Shown in pieces: positions 28,635 through 38,193 of a stretch of DNA of 44,409 bases; positions within the stretch are counted from its first letter, which is position 1, and the number at the start of each line of letters is the position of its first letter. The notes below the pieces were generated by a model. It saw only the letters and a program-made list of their open reading frames with translations, was not told the origin of the DNA and made no database searches. The position numbers and the translations under genes are program-made. Source of the DNA: an uncultured Corynebacterium sp. (GTDB lineage Bacteria; Actinomycetota; Actinomycetes; Mycobacteriales; Mycobacteriaceae). The stretch is from NCBI GenBank assembly GCA_943914355.1, contig CALUBS010000018.1, positions 1 through 44,409 on the forward strand, written 5' to 3'.

Positions 28635-29131
28635 TAGTGATCCTCGCTTGCGGTAATGATTGTGAGCAGGGGGATGACGCGGGCCGCTCGGATTGAGTAT
28701 TCCCCGTTTGTCTTGGTGGTCCAGCCACCATTAGTAAGCGCACTGAGGTGGTGGTAGGCGGTGCCGGTGGAGGTGACGATTTCCTCTTCCACCAGTTCTG
28801 TGGCGGTGGCTGGTGAGCTAAGGAGGCGGCGCAGGATTTCACCGCGCACGGGGTGTGCCAATGCGGCGAGGCGCTCGAGATTATCGGACCAGTCTCCAGC
28901 GGTCACTGTGTCTGTTGGGCGTTGCCATTGGTAGACATAGGAGCCTAGGCCGGTGGTGATGTTGCCGCCAAAAATGACGGACCCTTCAGGAAGCTGTTCA
29001 GAAGGTTCAAGTGCATCCGCAAGCCACATGGTGGACTCGCTTGCGGATGATTCGATGGGGTCAGGGGCGGGGTTTTCGAGTTTGGTGACGCGAGCCTCAA
29101 GGTGGGCAATGCGCGATTCTAAAGAATCCAT
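28634..29131 (-). CDS. ArsR-like winged-helix transcriptional regulator
   Basis: A 165-residue regulator. A short N-terminal coiled coil (SLESRIAHLEARVTKLEN) and an acidic linker lead to a winged-helix domain at about residues 84-148 (LERLAALAHPVRGEILRRLL, then recognition helix TSTGTAYHHLSAL, wing GEYSIRA). It has no metal-binding Cys pair, so it is not an As/Cd sensor. The ligand-binding-type insert GSVIFGGNITTGLGSYVYQW is unusual. It is coupled by a one-base overlap to the serine hydrolase and probably controls that operon through the inverted repeat at 29128-29163, which covers its own start codon. Confidence 0.85.
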   Translation of the reverse strand: MDSLESRIAHLEARVTKLENPAPDPIESSASESTMWLADALEPSEQLPEGSVIFGGNITTGLGSYVYQWQRPTDTVTAGDWSDNLERLAALAHPVRGEILRRLLSSPATATELVEEEIVTSTGTAYHHLSALTNGGWTTKTNGEYSIRAARVIPLLTIITASEDH

Positions 29132-29163
29132 ATTTCTAGAATTCCAAAACTCTAGAAATATGG
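29128..29163 (-). promoter_or_regulatory. Perfect 13-bp inverted repeat over the regulator start (operator candidate)
   Basis: CCATATTTCTAGA (29128-29140) and TCTAGAAATATGG (29151-29163) are exact inverted copies with a 10-bp spacer. The regulator ATG (29129-29131) is in one arm. A -10-like TAGAGT (29149-29154, minus strand) falls in the spacer and other arm. A dimer bound here would block both RNA polymerase and initiation; in RNA the same arms would hide the start codon in a hairpin. Confidence 0.75.
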
Positions 29164-29171
29164 CAAGGGAA

Positions 29172-29843
29172 TTAGGAAATTAGCGGCCACGCCGTCGAGA
29201 CATCGGAGGCATCGCGGCCCTTGCCTTCTAAGTACTTCTTGAAGGCGACGCGGTCCTCGTACCACTTGACCGCCTGGAACTCCATGAGCTCGTTTTCGTC
29301 CATCTGCGCGAGGTTGGGGTAATGCTGGCGAACCTGCTTCCAGGCCACGCGGGCGGCAGCGAGGGCATCGGCAGTGGCCTCGTGCGCATTGCTCAATTCC
29401 ACGCCGTAGTGCTCACACACCGCGCCAAGGGTGCGCTTGCCCTTGCGCCACTTATCGCTCACGCGATCAATGACGTACGGGTCAAAGACCGGGCCGGTGA
29501 CCGTGAAATCGCCGGTAAGGCTGCGCAGGACGGTAAGGTCGAAGGCCGCGTTATAGACGATGAGCGTCAGGCCGTCGTCCCACGCGGACTTGATGGCATT
29601 AACCGTGTCTTTGAGGACCTCCTCGTGCGGGCGGCCTTCAGCCTGGGCCTTTTCCGTTGTAATCCCATGCACGTCGGTTGCGGCTTGGGGGATCTCGATG
29701 CCGGGATCTGCAAGGTGCTCCACCTTCTGGACATCGCGGCCGTCAATGCGGACCAGGGCAGAGGTAACGATACGAGCGTCTTTGGGGTTGGCGGAGGTGG
29801 TCTCAAGGTCGAAGGCGAGCATGCGGGAGGCGTCGAAGTTCAT
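29172..29843 (-). CDS. DEDDh 3'-5' exonuclease (DNA polymerase III epsilon-like)
   Basis: A 223-residue exonuclease of the DnaQ fold. Exo I is LAFDLETTSANP (Asp and Glu ligands), Exo II is LIVYNAAFDLTVL, and Exo III is NAHEATADALAA with His and Asp. VHGITTEKA is also typical. No polymerase or helicase domain follows, so it is a stand-alone proofreading or repair exonuclease. I chose ATG 29843 (MNFDASRM): TAAGGT ends 7 nt upstream and the family starts here; ATG 29873 would add ten residues without a ribosome-binding site. It is divergent from ligA, with 54 bp between the starts. Confidence 0.88.
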   Translation of the reverse strand: MNFDASRMLAFDLETTSANPKDARIVTSALVRIDGRDVQKVEHLADPGIEIPQAATDVHGITTEKAQAEGRPHEEVLKDTVNAIKSAWDDGLTLIVYNAAFDLTVLRSLTGDFTVTGPVFDPYVIDRVSDKWRKGKRTLGAVCEHYGVELSNAHEATADALAAARVAWKQVRQHYPNLAQMDENELMEFQAVKWYEDRVAFKKYLEGKGRDASDVSTAWPLIS

Positions 29844-29850
29844 GGTCCAT

Positions 29851-31958
<2,108 letters not shown>

Positions 31959-31974
31959 ACTCTCCGCGCCGGGC

Positions 31975-32637
31975 TTATTTGAGGAAGGCACCCAAAATCG
32001 TGCCGATGTGGCCGAGGTGCTCGACCTCAGAGGCTAAGTATTCTGGACCGCCGGTGCGGCCCATGGCGATGACCATCCCGGTATCTCCCAGGGGAGCGGC
32101 CGCCAGGGCGGAATCGAGCAGTGCCCAGCTTTCTGGCACCCACTCGTCCTTATCGGGGTGCAAGGTGCGTGCGCTGTCGATGTTGAGGTCGACCGGAATC
32201 GTATCGTCATCGGCAGGGGCTGCGTTTGAGGAAGCGACGCGGTGAATCGGCTCATTATTGTCAATGACGATGGCCCACGTGGAGGTCGCTGCCTTTGGAA
32301 TGGCCGCGACGACTTCCTCCATTGCTGCCGTGACGTTTGAGGCATTGGCGGCCACGCGCGCTAATAACTCGATCTGCCCGCGCCGGTCCACGCGGCCGCT
32401 GAAGGGCCGAATCGAATCTATTTCCACGCCATGGACGGAGGAGGCGGCGGTGATGAGTGCATCAGCCATCGCGTCTGCGGGAAGCTCAATGACAATGTCA
32501 TCCATGACGGTGCCATCCGGGAAGGTTTCTACGATGTCAACCGATTGGATATTTCCGTCAACCAGCCCGAAGGCCTCCGAAAGCTGGCCCAAACTACCAG
32601 GGGTATCGGGAAGCAGGACACGGATTAGGTAAGACAT
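31975..32637 (-). CDS. ACT-domain regulatory protein
   Basis: A 220-residue protein conserved next to ligA and gatC in actinobacteria. The N-terminal ACT domain (MSYLIRVLLPDTPGSLGQLSEAFGLVDGNIQSVDIVETFPDGTVMDDIVIELP) suggests binding of an amino acid or similar small ligand. The C-terminal part (about residues 90-220) has no recognised motif beyond LLDSALAAAPLGDTGMVIAMGRTGGPEYLASEVEHLGHI. No catalytic domain is attached, so a sensor or adaptor role is inferred. It converges on ligA with 16 bp between the stops. Confidence 0.85.
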   Translation of the reverse strand: MSYLIRVLLPDTPGSLGQLSEAFGLVDGNIQSVDIVETFPDGTVMDDIVIELPADAMADALITAASSVHGVEIDSIRPFSGRVDRRGQIELLARVAANASNVTAAMEEVVAAIPKAATSTWAIVIDNNEPIHRVASSNAAPADDDTIPVDLNIDSARTLHPDKDEWVPESWALLDSALAAAPLGDTGMVIAMGRTGGPEYLASEVEHLGHIGTILGAFLK

Positions 32638-32778
32638 TAAGTCGCACGCTTTCAGTAGCTTGTAGTCCCATTTACGATACCTGGGTCACAGTGCGGCGTT
32701 CAAGGGGCAATAATTCGGGGTGACTCGGCAACTGCGCGGGTTGGTGCAGTATTATGGAGCCTTAGCAATTTACATAGT

Positions 32779-32809
32779 ACGCGCGGGAAAATAATTTTTA
32801 CCTGCGCGT
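32779..32809 (+). repeat. Inverted repeat upstream of gatC
   Basis: ACGCGCGGGAAAA (32779-32791) and TTTACCTGCGCGT (32797-32809) pair over 13 bp with one mismatch and one wobble, around a 5-nt A/T loop. It lies 27 bp before the gatC start, in the leader or promoter. It could be an operator or a leader hairpin. The rest of 32638-32836 shows no gene. Confidence 0.5.
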
Positions 32810-32836
32810 CGATTATGGAAAAAGGATGGAGTTCGC

Positions 32837-33133
32837 GTGTCTGAGATTTCGCGTGATGAGGTAGCCCACCTTGCCAAGCTTTCCCGCCTGGCATTAAGCG
32901 ATGAAGAGCTAGCCCAATTCGCAAGCCAGATTGATGAAATTGTTGATTCCGTTTCCGCAGTAAGGAATGTGGACACTGAAGGCGTGGAACCGATGAGCCA
33001 CCCGCACTCCGTGGATGCACCGATGCGCGAAGACGTCATCGTGCGCACCCTTACCGCCGAGCAGGCCTTGGATCAGGCGCCGGCCGTGGAAGATGAGCGA
33101 TTCGTCGTGCCACAGATTTTGGGAGGAGAGTAA
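32837..33133 (+). CDS. gatC: Asp-tRNA(Asn)/Glu-tRNA(Gln) amidotransferase subunit C
   Basis: Small structural subunit that wraps GatA and GatB in the GatCAB complex, which makes Gln-tRNA(Gln) or Asn-tRNA(Asn) by transamidation. The 98 residues are typical: [36 protein letters not shown], then the linker VEPMSHPH and [12 protein letters not shown] start behind AAAAGGATGG. gatA begins at the base after this stop. gatB is elsewhere, 6.9 kb downstream after pfkA, as in mycobacteria. Confidence 0.95.
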   Translation: MSEISRDEVAHLAKLSRLALSDEELAQFASQIDEIVDSVSAVRNVDTEGVEPMSHPHSVDAPMREDVIVRTLTAEQALDQAPAVEDERFVVPQILGGE

Positions 33134-34621
33134 ATGACCAACGTTGTCGTACCTGCGGAGGGACTGACCTCTTTGACCGCCGCCGAGCTGGCGGAAAAGA
33201 TTCACTCGCGCGAGGTGACCTCCCGCGAGGTTACCCAGGCCTTTTTGGATCGCATCGCGGAAACCAATCCCGAACTTAACTCCTTCCTGCACGTGGGGCA
33301 GGAGGAAGCACTGGCGGCTGCCGATGCCGTGGATAAGGCCCTCGACGCCGGCGAAAAGCCTGCATCGGCATTGGCCGGTGTGCCGCTGGCCTTGAAAGAC
33401 CTGCTGGTTACTACCGATGCCCCCACCACCGCCGCATCCAAGATGCTCGAAGGCTACATGTCTCCCTACGACGCCACGGTGACCAAGCGTCTGCGCGAGG
33501 CCGGTATCCCGATCTTGGGTAAGACGAACCTGGACGAGTTTGCCATGGGTTCGTCCAATGAGAATTCCGCCTTTGGCCCAGTACACAACCCGTATGACAC
33601 CGAGCGCACCCCGGGTGGCTCCGGCGGCGGCACGGCGGCAGCACTTGCTTCGGGGCAGGCTCCTTTAGGTATTGGTACCGATACCGGCGGTTCCATCCGC
33701 CAGCCGGCGGCGCTGACCAATACCGTGGGCGTAAAGCCCACCTACGGAACGGTGTCTCGCTACGGCCTAATCGCGGCCGCCTCCTCGCTGGACCAGGCAG
33801 GTCCGTGTGGTCGTACGGTGCTCGATACCGCACTTTTGCACGAGGTTATTGCCGGCCACGATGCCTTCGACGCCACGTCTGTGGATAAACCGGTTGCCCC
33901 CGTGGTGGAGGCAGCCCGCGAAGGCGCGAATGGCGATCTGAGCGGCGTCAAGGTTGGACTCATCAAGCAATTCGAGCGCGATGGCTGGCAGGACGGCGTG
34001 ATGGAGAACTACCACGCCGCCGTGAAACAGCTGCGCGAGCAGGGCGCGGAAATCGTCGAGGTGGACTGCCCGCACTTCGATGAGGCATTGGCCGCCTACT
34101 ACCTGATCATGCCGTGTGAGGTCTCGTCCAACTTGGCCCGCTTTGATGGCATGCGCTACGGTCTGCGCGCTGGCGATGACGGCTCTCACTCTGCGGAGCA
34201 GGTCATGTCCCAGTCCCGCGCAGAGGGATTCGGACCCGAGGTCAAGCGCCGCATCATGCTGGGCACGTATGCGCTGTCCGTGGGCTATTACGATGCCTAC
34301 TACCTGCAGGCGCAGCGCGTGCGCACCCTGGTGGCCCAGGACTTCGCCCGCGCCTTTGAGCAGGCTGACGTGTTGGTTTCGCCAACCACCCCGACCACGG
34401 CGTTCAAGCTGGGGGAGAAGGCCGAAGACCCCATGGCTATGTACAACTTCGACTTGTGCACCCTGCCGCTGAACCTGGCCGGCCTGTGTGGCATGTCCGT
34501 GCCTTCCGGTATGGCTGCAGATACCAACCTGCCTACCGGTTTGCAGATCATGGCACCGGCTTTCCAGGATGACCGCTTATACAAGGTGGGCGCAGCCTAT
34601 GAAGCCAAGCGCCAAAAATAG
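33134..34621 (+). CDS. gatA: Asp-tRNA(Asn)/Glu-tRNA(Gln) amidotransferase subunit A
   Basis: Amidase subunit that frees ammonia from glutamine. The Ser-cisSer-Lys triad is visible as K88 (VPLALKDLL), S163 ([11 protein letters not shown]) and S187 ([11 protein letters not shown]), nine positions later than in the structurally known S. aureus enzyme. The 495-residue length is normal. ATG 33134 follows the gatC stop directly, with GGAGGAG overlapping the end of gatC. Confidence 0.97.
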   Translation: MTNVVVPAEGLTSLTAAELAEKIHSREVTSREVTQAFLDRIAETNPELNSFLHVGQEEALAAADAVDKALDAGEKPASALAGVPLALKDLLVTTDAPTTAASKMLEGYMSPYDATVTKRLREAGIPILGKTNLDEFAMGSSNENSAFGPVHNPYDTERTPGGSGGGTAAALASGQAPLGIGTDTGGSIRQPAALTNTVGVKPTYGTVSRYGLIAAASSLDQAGPCGRTVLDTALLHEVIAGHDAFDATSVDKPVAPVVEAAREGANGDLSGVKVGLIKQFERDGWQDGVMENYHAAVKQLREQGAEIVEVDCPHFDEALAAYYLIMPCEVSSNLARFDGMRYGLRAGDDGSHSAEQVMSQSRAEGFGPEVKRRIMLGTYALSVGYYDAYYLQAQRVRTLVAQDFARAFEQADVLVSPTTPTTAFKLGEKAEDPMAMYNFDLCTLPLNLAGLCGMSVPSGMAADTNLPTGLQIMAPAFQDDRLYKVGAAYEAKRQK

Positions 34622-34634
34622 CCGCGCTATCTAA

Positions 34635-34676
34635 AATCGTTGTCACTGTGAAATAGCTGCGGATTAGATAACGATT
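34635..34676 (+). repeat. Inverted repeat after gatA
   Basis: AATCGTTGTC (34635-34644) and GATAACGATT (34667-34676) pair over 10 bp with one wobble across a 22-nt loop, followed by CGTTTAC. It may be a weak gatA terminator. Confidence 0.4.
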
Positions 34677-34683
34677 CGTTTAC

Positions 34684-34718
34684 ACCCCTGTCGGACGCCC
34701 ATCCGGCAGGGGTAAATT
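34684..34718 (+). promoter_or_regulatory. Inverted repeat abutting the -10 box of the META-domain gene
   Basis: ACCCCTGTCGGA (34684-34695) and TCCGGCAGGGGT (34702-34713) pair over 12 bp with one wobble. The last base is the first of the -10 box TAAATT (34713-34718), which ends 7 nt before ATG 34726. The repeat fills the -35 region and lacks a T tail, which fits an operator better than a terminator. Confidence 0.55.
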
Positions 34719-34725
34719 ATTGGGT

Positions 34726-35241
34726 ATGACTTTGAAAAAGATTGCAACCGCGACGATGTCCGTCTCCGCAGCTGCGCTCATGACCATGGGCGTCGCAAAC
34801 GCTGAGGAACCCGCAGCAAACCCCGCACCGGCTGAGTCCGGTACCGAGGTAGCAGACACCACCGCCAAGAGCGACTTGGTGGAATCCCTGCCGGCAGATG
34901 CTGACAAGCTGGTGCCGAATATTGAGGGCCAGACCATCACCGGTGAGCTGCACTCCGTCAAGGAAGACGGCAAGTTCACCGTGCAGTTCGACAAGGACCA
35001 GTCCTTGGTTCTCGATGATGGCTGCAATACCTACACCACCTCCTACGATGTGGATAAGGATGGCACCATCCACGTAGGTGACTTCGCCTCCACCTTGGCG
35101 GCGTGCGATGACCACACCCAGGCACTTTCTGATTCCCTGCGTGACGTTCTCGAGTCCGAGCCTTCCTTCTATGCTCTGCCTGACGGCCAGGCTGCACTGG
35201 GCACTGAGGACAACGCCGTTGTCTTCAACGTTGTTGAGTAA
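34726..35241 (+). CDS. Secreted META-domain protein (HslJ-like)
   Basis: A 171-residue exported protein. Signal peptide: MTLKKIATATMSVSAAALMTMGVANA with cleavage after Ala26, then an acidic, Pro/Ala-rich linker. Residues about 60-171 look like a META domain: DQSLVLDDGCNTYTTSYDVD with C100 and FASTLAACDD with C127, the positions of the conserved Gly-Cys-Asn and Cys of HslJ-type domains, possibly disulfide linked. No lipobox, so it is released or loosely wall-bound. Function unknown. The TTG at 34720 is rejected because the -10 box sits 7 nt before ATG 34726. Confidence 0.75.
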   Translation: MTLKKIATATMSVSAAALMTMGVANAEEPAANPAPAESGTEVADTTAKSDLVESLPADADKLVPNIEGQTITGELHSVKEDGKFTVQFDKDQSLVLDDGCNTYTTSYDVDKDGTIHVGDFASTLAACDDHTQALSDSLRDVLESEPSFYALPDGQAALGTEDNAVVFNVVE

Positions 35242-35259
35242 ATACTCACAAAACCACTC

Positions 35260-35303
35260 AGCACCATGATCCTCCTTAGTGGGGGACCATGGTGCTGTTG
35301 TTT
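35260..35303. terminator. Bidirectional terminator between convergent genes
   Basis: A 16-bp stem with wobbles (35260-35275 with 35281-35296, AGCACCATGATCC / GGACCATGGTGCT at its base). It has GTTGTTT on the plus side and, read on the other strand, GTGGTTTTGTG. It separates the META gene from the leftward small membrane protein. Confidence 0.8.
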
Positions 35304-35318
35304 ATGTGGCGGGGTGGG

Positions 35319-35642
35319 CTACTTGGCATCGGAAAGCGCGTAGGCGGCTCCGGCAGAGGCGGCCGTTACGGCGAGGACTGCTGGCCAGGAGCCAATCTTC
35401 TTGGCCAATGGGTGGGAGGCACCGAACGCGCCGACATACAGGGCGGATAGGCCCGCGGTCGTGGCTGGATTGGTTTTCTTGGCCCAGGAACGGCCGGCCC
35501 ACAGGCCCGCTGCGCCGAGGATGACGCCGCCGAGAGGGCGAATGCCGGTCTCGCGGGCGGTGACCCAACCACCGATAAGGCCGAGGGTAACGGTGGTGGC
35601 GGTGGATACGTCTTGTGGCTTTTTGATATCAATCATGGACAT
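35319..35642 (-). CDS. Small multi-helix membrane protein, unknown family
   Basis: A 107-residue protein with three to four hydrophobic helices (TVTLGLIGGWVTA, PLGGVILGAAGLWAG, TTAGLSALYVGAFGASH, WPAVLAVTAASAGAAYAL) joined by short basic loops such as RSWAKKTNP. I do not recognise it. The start is ATG 35642, 7 nt after the -10 box TAGACT on the minus strand. It is divergent from the MFS gene (47 bp between starts), which suggests joint control. Confidence 0.7.
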   Translation of the reverse strand: MSMIDIKKPQDVSTATTVTLGLIGGWVTARETGIRPLGGVILGAAGLWAGRSWAKKTNPATTAGLSALYVGAFGASHPLAKKIGSWPAVLAVTAASAGAAYALSDAK

Positions 35643-35649
35643 GGTGGCC

Positions 35650-35682
35650 AGTCTAGGCCTGATTTGTGTGCCCCGCTAGAAT
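35650..35682. promoter_or_regulatory. Back-to-back leaderless promoters, small membrane protein and MFS gene
   Basis: Minus-strand -10 TAGACT (35650-35655) ends 7 nt before ATG 35642. Plus-strand -10 TAGAAT (35677-35682, GCTAGAATTC) ends 7 nt before ATG 35690. Only 21 bp lie between the boxes, so each -35 region coincides with the other -10 box. Confidence 0.65.
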
Positions 35683-35689
35683 TCCTGCC

Positions 35690-37066
35690 ATGACTGTGGA
35701 GACTAACCTGCCATCGGAGCGCCAGGCATGGCTCGCCATGTTCGCCCTATCCCTCGGTTTCTTTGTATCCCTGTTGGACCAGTCGATGGTGGCCATCGCC
35801 CTGCCGGATATTCAGACGGATTTGGGCGCCACGGTCAATGAAATCATGTGGGTCTCGGCCGCCTTTTTGCTTGCCGTGGTGGTGCCGCTACTTTTTACGG
35901 GGCGGCTTGGTGATGTCCTCGGCCAGCGCGCCCTGTTTTGTATCGGGGTGGCGCTATTTGGGATCGGCGCAGCAGCGTGTGCGCTGGCGCCGTCGATAGA
36001 AGTGCTCATCGTGGCACGCATCGTGCAGGGCCTGGGCGCATCCTTGGAGATGCCACAGACGATGTCCGTTATTAACCGGGTATTCGCCCGCGAGCGGCGC
36101 GGGCGTGCGCTCGGGGTGTGGGGGATTATCGGCTCGGTGGCGTCATTGGCCGGGCCGCTAGTCGGCGGGTTCCTCGTGGCTTCTTTTGGCTGGCAGGCGG
36201 CCTTTTGGGTGCATATTCCATTTGTTATCGCCGCCATTGTGCTGGCCCTGCTGTGGATACCGAAGCTGCCGACGACGGCCCAGGACATCGATAAACCTTC
36301 GGCCATAGTCTCGCTCATTGCGCTTGGCTCGATTGTCTTTGGCATCCAACAAGGCCCAGAGCTGGACTGGGATTGGCGGGTGCTGGTGGTGCTTGCCATC
36401 GGCATAGTTGCAAGCATCGCGTTCGTGCGCCTGCAGGCTAGTGCGCAGGATCGCGGCTCCACGCCGCTCTTTCCGGTGGAGCTCTTCCACAACCGCAACT
36501 ATGCGGCCGGCTCCGTAGGTATTTTGACCATGGGCTTTATGGCGGCTTCGGTCATGTTGCCGGTGATGTTGTGGCTGCAATCGGTCAAGGGGCTATCCGC
36601 CGGGGAAGCCGGCATCATCGTGGCTCCCATGGCGCTGGTCTCGATGCTGATGTCACCCATCGCGGGCATCCTTACGGACGCGGTGAATCCGCGCTTGATG
36701 GGGCTGGTGGGATTTAGCCTCATGATCGCCTCGCTGTGTTTGGCCTGGTGGGTCATGCATGCCGATGCCAATCCGTGGTGGCTGGCATTGCCCATCGCCG
36801 CCCTAGGAATTGGCCAGTCCTTTATCTGGGGCTCCAACGCGGCAACGACGCTGCGCGATATTTCACCTCATCACATGGGCGCAGCGTCGGGGGCGTATAA
36901 CACCTCCCGCCAGGTGGGATCTGTGGTAGGCGTGGCTTTAGTCTCCGCCGTCATGCAAACGGGTAATCCGACCACAGCGATCATCAATTCGATTCTCGTG
37001 ATTGTTATCGCGCTGGTGGTGGGGCTTATCTCCTCGCTGCGCTACGTGGACACGCTGCATGGATAA
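35690..37066 (+). CDS. MFS drug:H+ antiporter-type exporter (DHA2 family)
   Basis: A 458-residue transporter with about 14 hydrophobic helices, the DHA2 (EmrB/QacA) layout. Motif D1-like LDQSMVAIALPDIQTDL in helix 1, motif A GRLGDVLGQRALF in the first loop, and motif C-like GVWGIIGSVASLAGPLVGG are present. The substrate cannot be predicted; multidrug or metabolite export is likely. The start is ATG 35690 (MTVETNLPSERQ), directly after a strong -10 box and without a ribosome-binding site, so the message is probably leaderless. The gene is followed by pfkA after 24 nt. Confidence 0.88.
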   Translation: MTVETNLPSERQAWLAMFALSLGFFVSLLDQSMVAIALPDIQTDLGATVNEIMWVSAAFLLAVVVPLLFTGRLGDVLGQRALFCIGVALFGIGAAACALAPSIEVLIVARIVQGLGASLEMPQTMSVINRVFARERRGRALGVWGIIGSVASLAGPLVGGFLVASFGWQAAFWVHIPFVIAAIVLALLWIPKLPTTAQDIDKPSAIVSLIALGSIVFGIQQGPELDWDWRVLVVLAIGIVASIAFVRLQASAQDRGSTPLFPVELFHNRNYAAGSVGILTMGFMAASVMLPVMLWLQSVKGLSAGEAGIIVAPMALVSMLMSPIAGILTDAVNPRLMGLVGFSLMIASLCLAWWVMHADANPWWLALPIAALGIGQSFIWGSNAATTLRDISPHHMGAASGAYNTSRQVGSVVGVALVSAVMQTGNPTTAIINSILVIVIALVVGLISSLRYVDTLHG

Positions 37067-37077
37067 AAATCCTGCGC

Positions 37078-37083
37078 TAAATT
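37078..37083 (+). promoter_or_regulatory. -10 box for leaderless pfkA
   Basis: TAAATT in GCTAAATTGG matches the extended corynebacterial -10 pattern and ends 7 nt before ATG 37091. GGGGA also lies in those 7 nt, so the gene could be translated from longer transcripts as well. Confidence 0.6.
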
Positions 37084-37090
37084 GGGGATC

Positions 37091-38122
37091 ATGCGTCTAG
37101 CTGTACTGACTTCCGGTGGCGATTGCCCCGGCCTGAATGCTGTAATCCGTGCGGTTGTGCGAACCGCATCCAACGAATTTGGCGATACCGTCGTGGGCTA
37201 CGAAGACGGGTGGGTTGGCCTTTTAGAAGACCGTCGGCGCGATCTCTACGACGATGCCAGCATCGACCGGATTCTTCTGCGCGGCGGTACCATCTTGGGC
37301 ACCGGCCGGTTGCACCCCGATAAATTCAAGGCCGGCTTGGAGCAGATCAAGACGAATATGCGCGAGGCCGAAGTCGATGCCCTCGTTGCCATCGGCGGCG
37401 AAGGCACGCTCAAGGGCGCTAAGTGGCTTAACGATAATGGCATCCCCGTCGTGGGCGTGCCGAAGACCATTGACAATGACGTCAACGCCACGGACTATAC
37501 CTTCGGCTTTGATACCGCGGTATCGGTGGCAACTGATGCGATCGACCGCCTGCACACGACGGCGGAGTCCCACAATCGCATCCTCATCGTGGAGGTCATG
37601 GGCCGCCACGTAGGCTGGATTGCTCTGCATGCCGGCATGGCCGGCGGCGCACACTACACCGTGATCCCGGAAGAGCCCTTTGATATCGCGGAAATTACCA
37701 AGGCGATGGAACGCCGCTTCCAGATGGGCGAGAAGTACGGCATCATCTGCGTGGCTGAAGGAGCCCTGCCGAAGGAGGGCACCATGGAATTTGAAGCCGG
37801 CGGCGTCGACCAATTTGGCCACCAAACCTTCAACGGAATTGGCCAGGTCATTGGTGATGAAATCAATAAGCGCACCGGATACGACGTGCGCACCACCGTC
37901 TTGGGGCATATTCAGCGCGGCGGCACGCCCACCGCGTATGACCGCGTTCTGGCGACCCGCTACGGCGTGCACGCCGCCCGCGCGGCGCATAACGGGGATT
38001 CAGGAATGTGTGTTGCCCTGCACGGCGAAGATATCGAACTGGTGCCTTTGGAAGAGGCCGTGGGCACGTTGAAGACGGTGCCCGATGCCCGCTACCGCAA
38101 TGCGCAGGCGCTCTTCGGCTAA
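37091..38122 (+). CDS. pfkA: 6-phosphofructokinase
   Basis: Commits glucose to glycolysis by making fructose 1,6-bisphosphate. Of 343 residues: [14 protein letters not shown] near the N-terminus, the phosphate-donor loop GGEGTLKGA at 102-110, catalytic D128 in PKTIDND (124-130), MGRHVGWIA, and [14 protein letters not shown]. Gly at position 105 (E. coli Gly104) is the mark of ATP use, whereas pyrophosphate enzymes have Asp. K125 (E. coli Gly124) is shared with PPi enzymes and with several actinobacterial ATP enzymes. ATP dependence is therefore likely, not proven. It is placed between gatA and gatB as in mycobacteria. Confidence 0.95.
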   Translation: MRLAVLTSGGDCPGLNAVIRAVVRTASNEFGDTVVGYEDGWVGLLEDRRRDLYDDASIDRILLRGGTILGTGRLHPDKFKAGLEQIKTNMREAEVDALVAIGGEGTLKGAKWLNDNGIPVVGVPKTIDNDVNATDYTFGFDTAVSVATDAIDRLHTTAESHNRILIVEVMGRHVGWIALHAGMAGGAHYTVIPEEPFDIAEITKAMERRFQMGEKYGIICVAEGALPKEGTMEFEAGGVDQFGHQTFNGIGQVIGDEINKRTGYDVRTTVLGHIQRGGTPTAYDRVLATRYGVHAARAAHNGDSGMCVALHGEDIELVPLEEAVGTLKTVPDARYRNAQALFG

Positions 38123-38159
38123 AGCCTTTTTAGCCCCGCCGTCTCGAATATTAAGATCG

Positions 38160-38189
38160 CCCTCTCACATGGTGGGAGGGTACTCTTTT
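38160..38189 (+). terminator. Hairpin between pfkA and the BASS transporter (terminator or operator)
   Basis: CCCTCTCAC (38160-38168) and GTGGGAGGG (38172-38180) form a 9-bp stem with one wobble and a 3-nt loop, followed by TACTCTTTT. It can end pfkA transcription. TACTCT (38181-38186) is also a -10-like box ending 7 nt before ATG 38194, so the repeat lies exactly in the -35 region of the next gene. Confidence 0.6.
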
Positions 38190-38193
38190 GTCT

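Noticed and set aside
28634..29131. Arsenic or cadmium sensing by the ArsR-like regulator
   Set aside because: The protein contains no cysteine pair or other visible metal site, and no metal-resistance gene is nearby.
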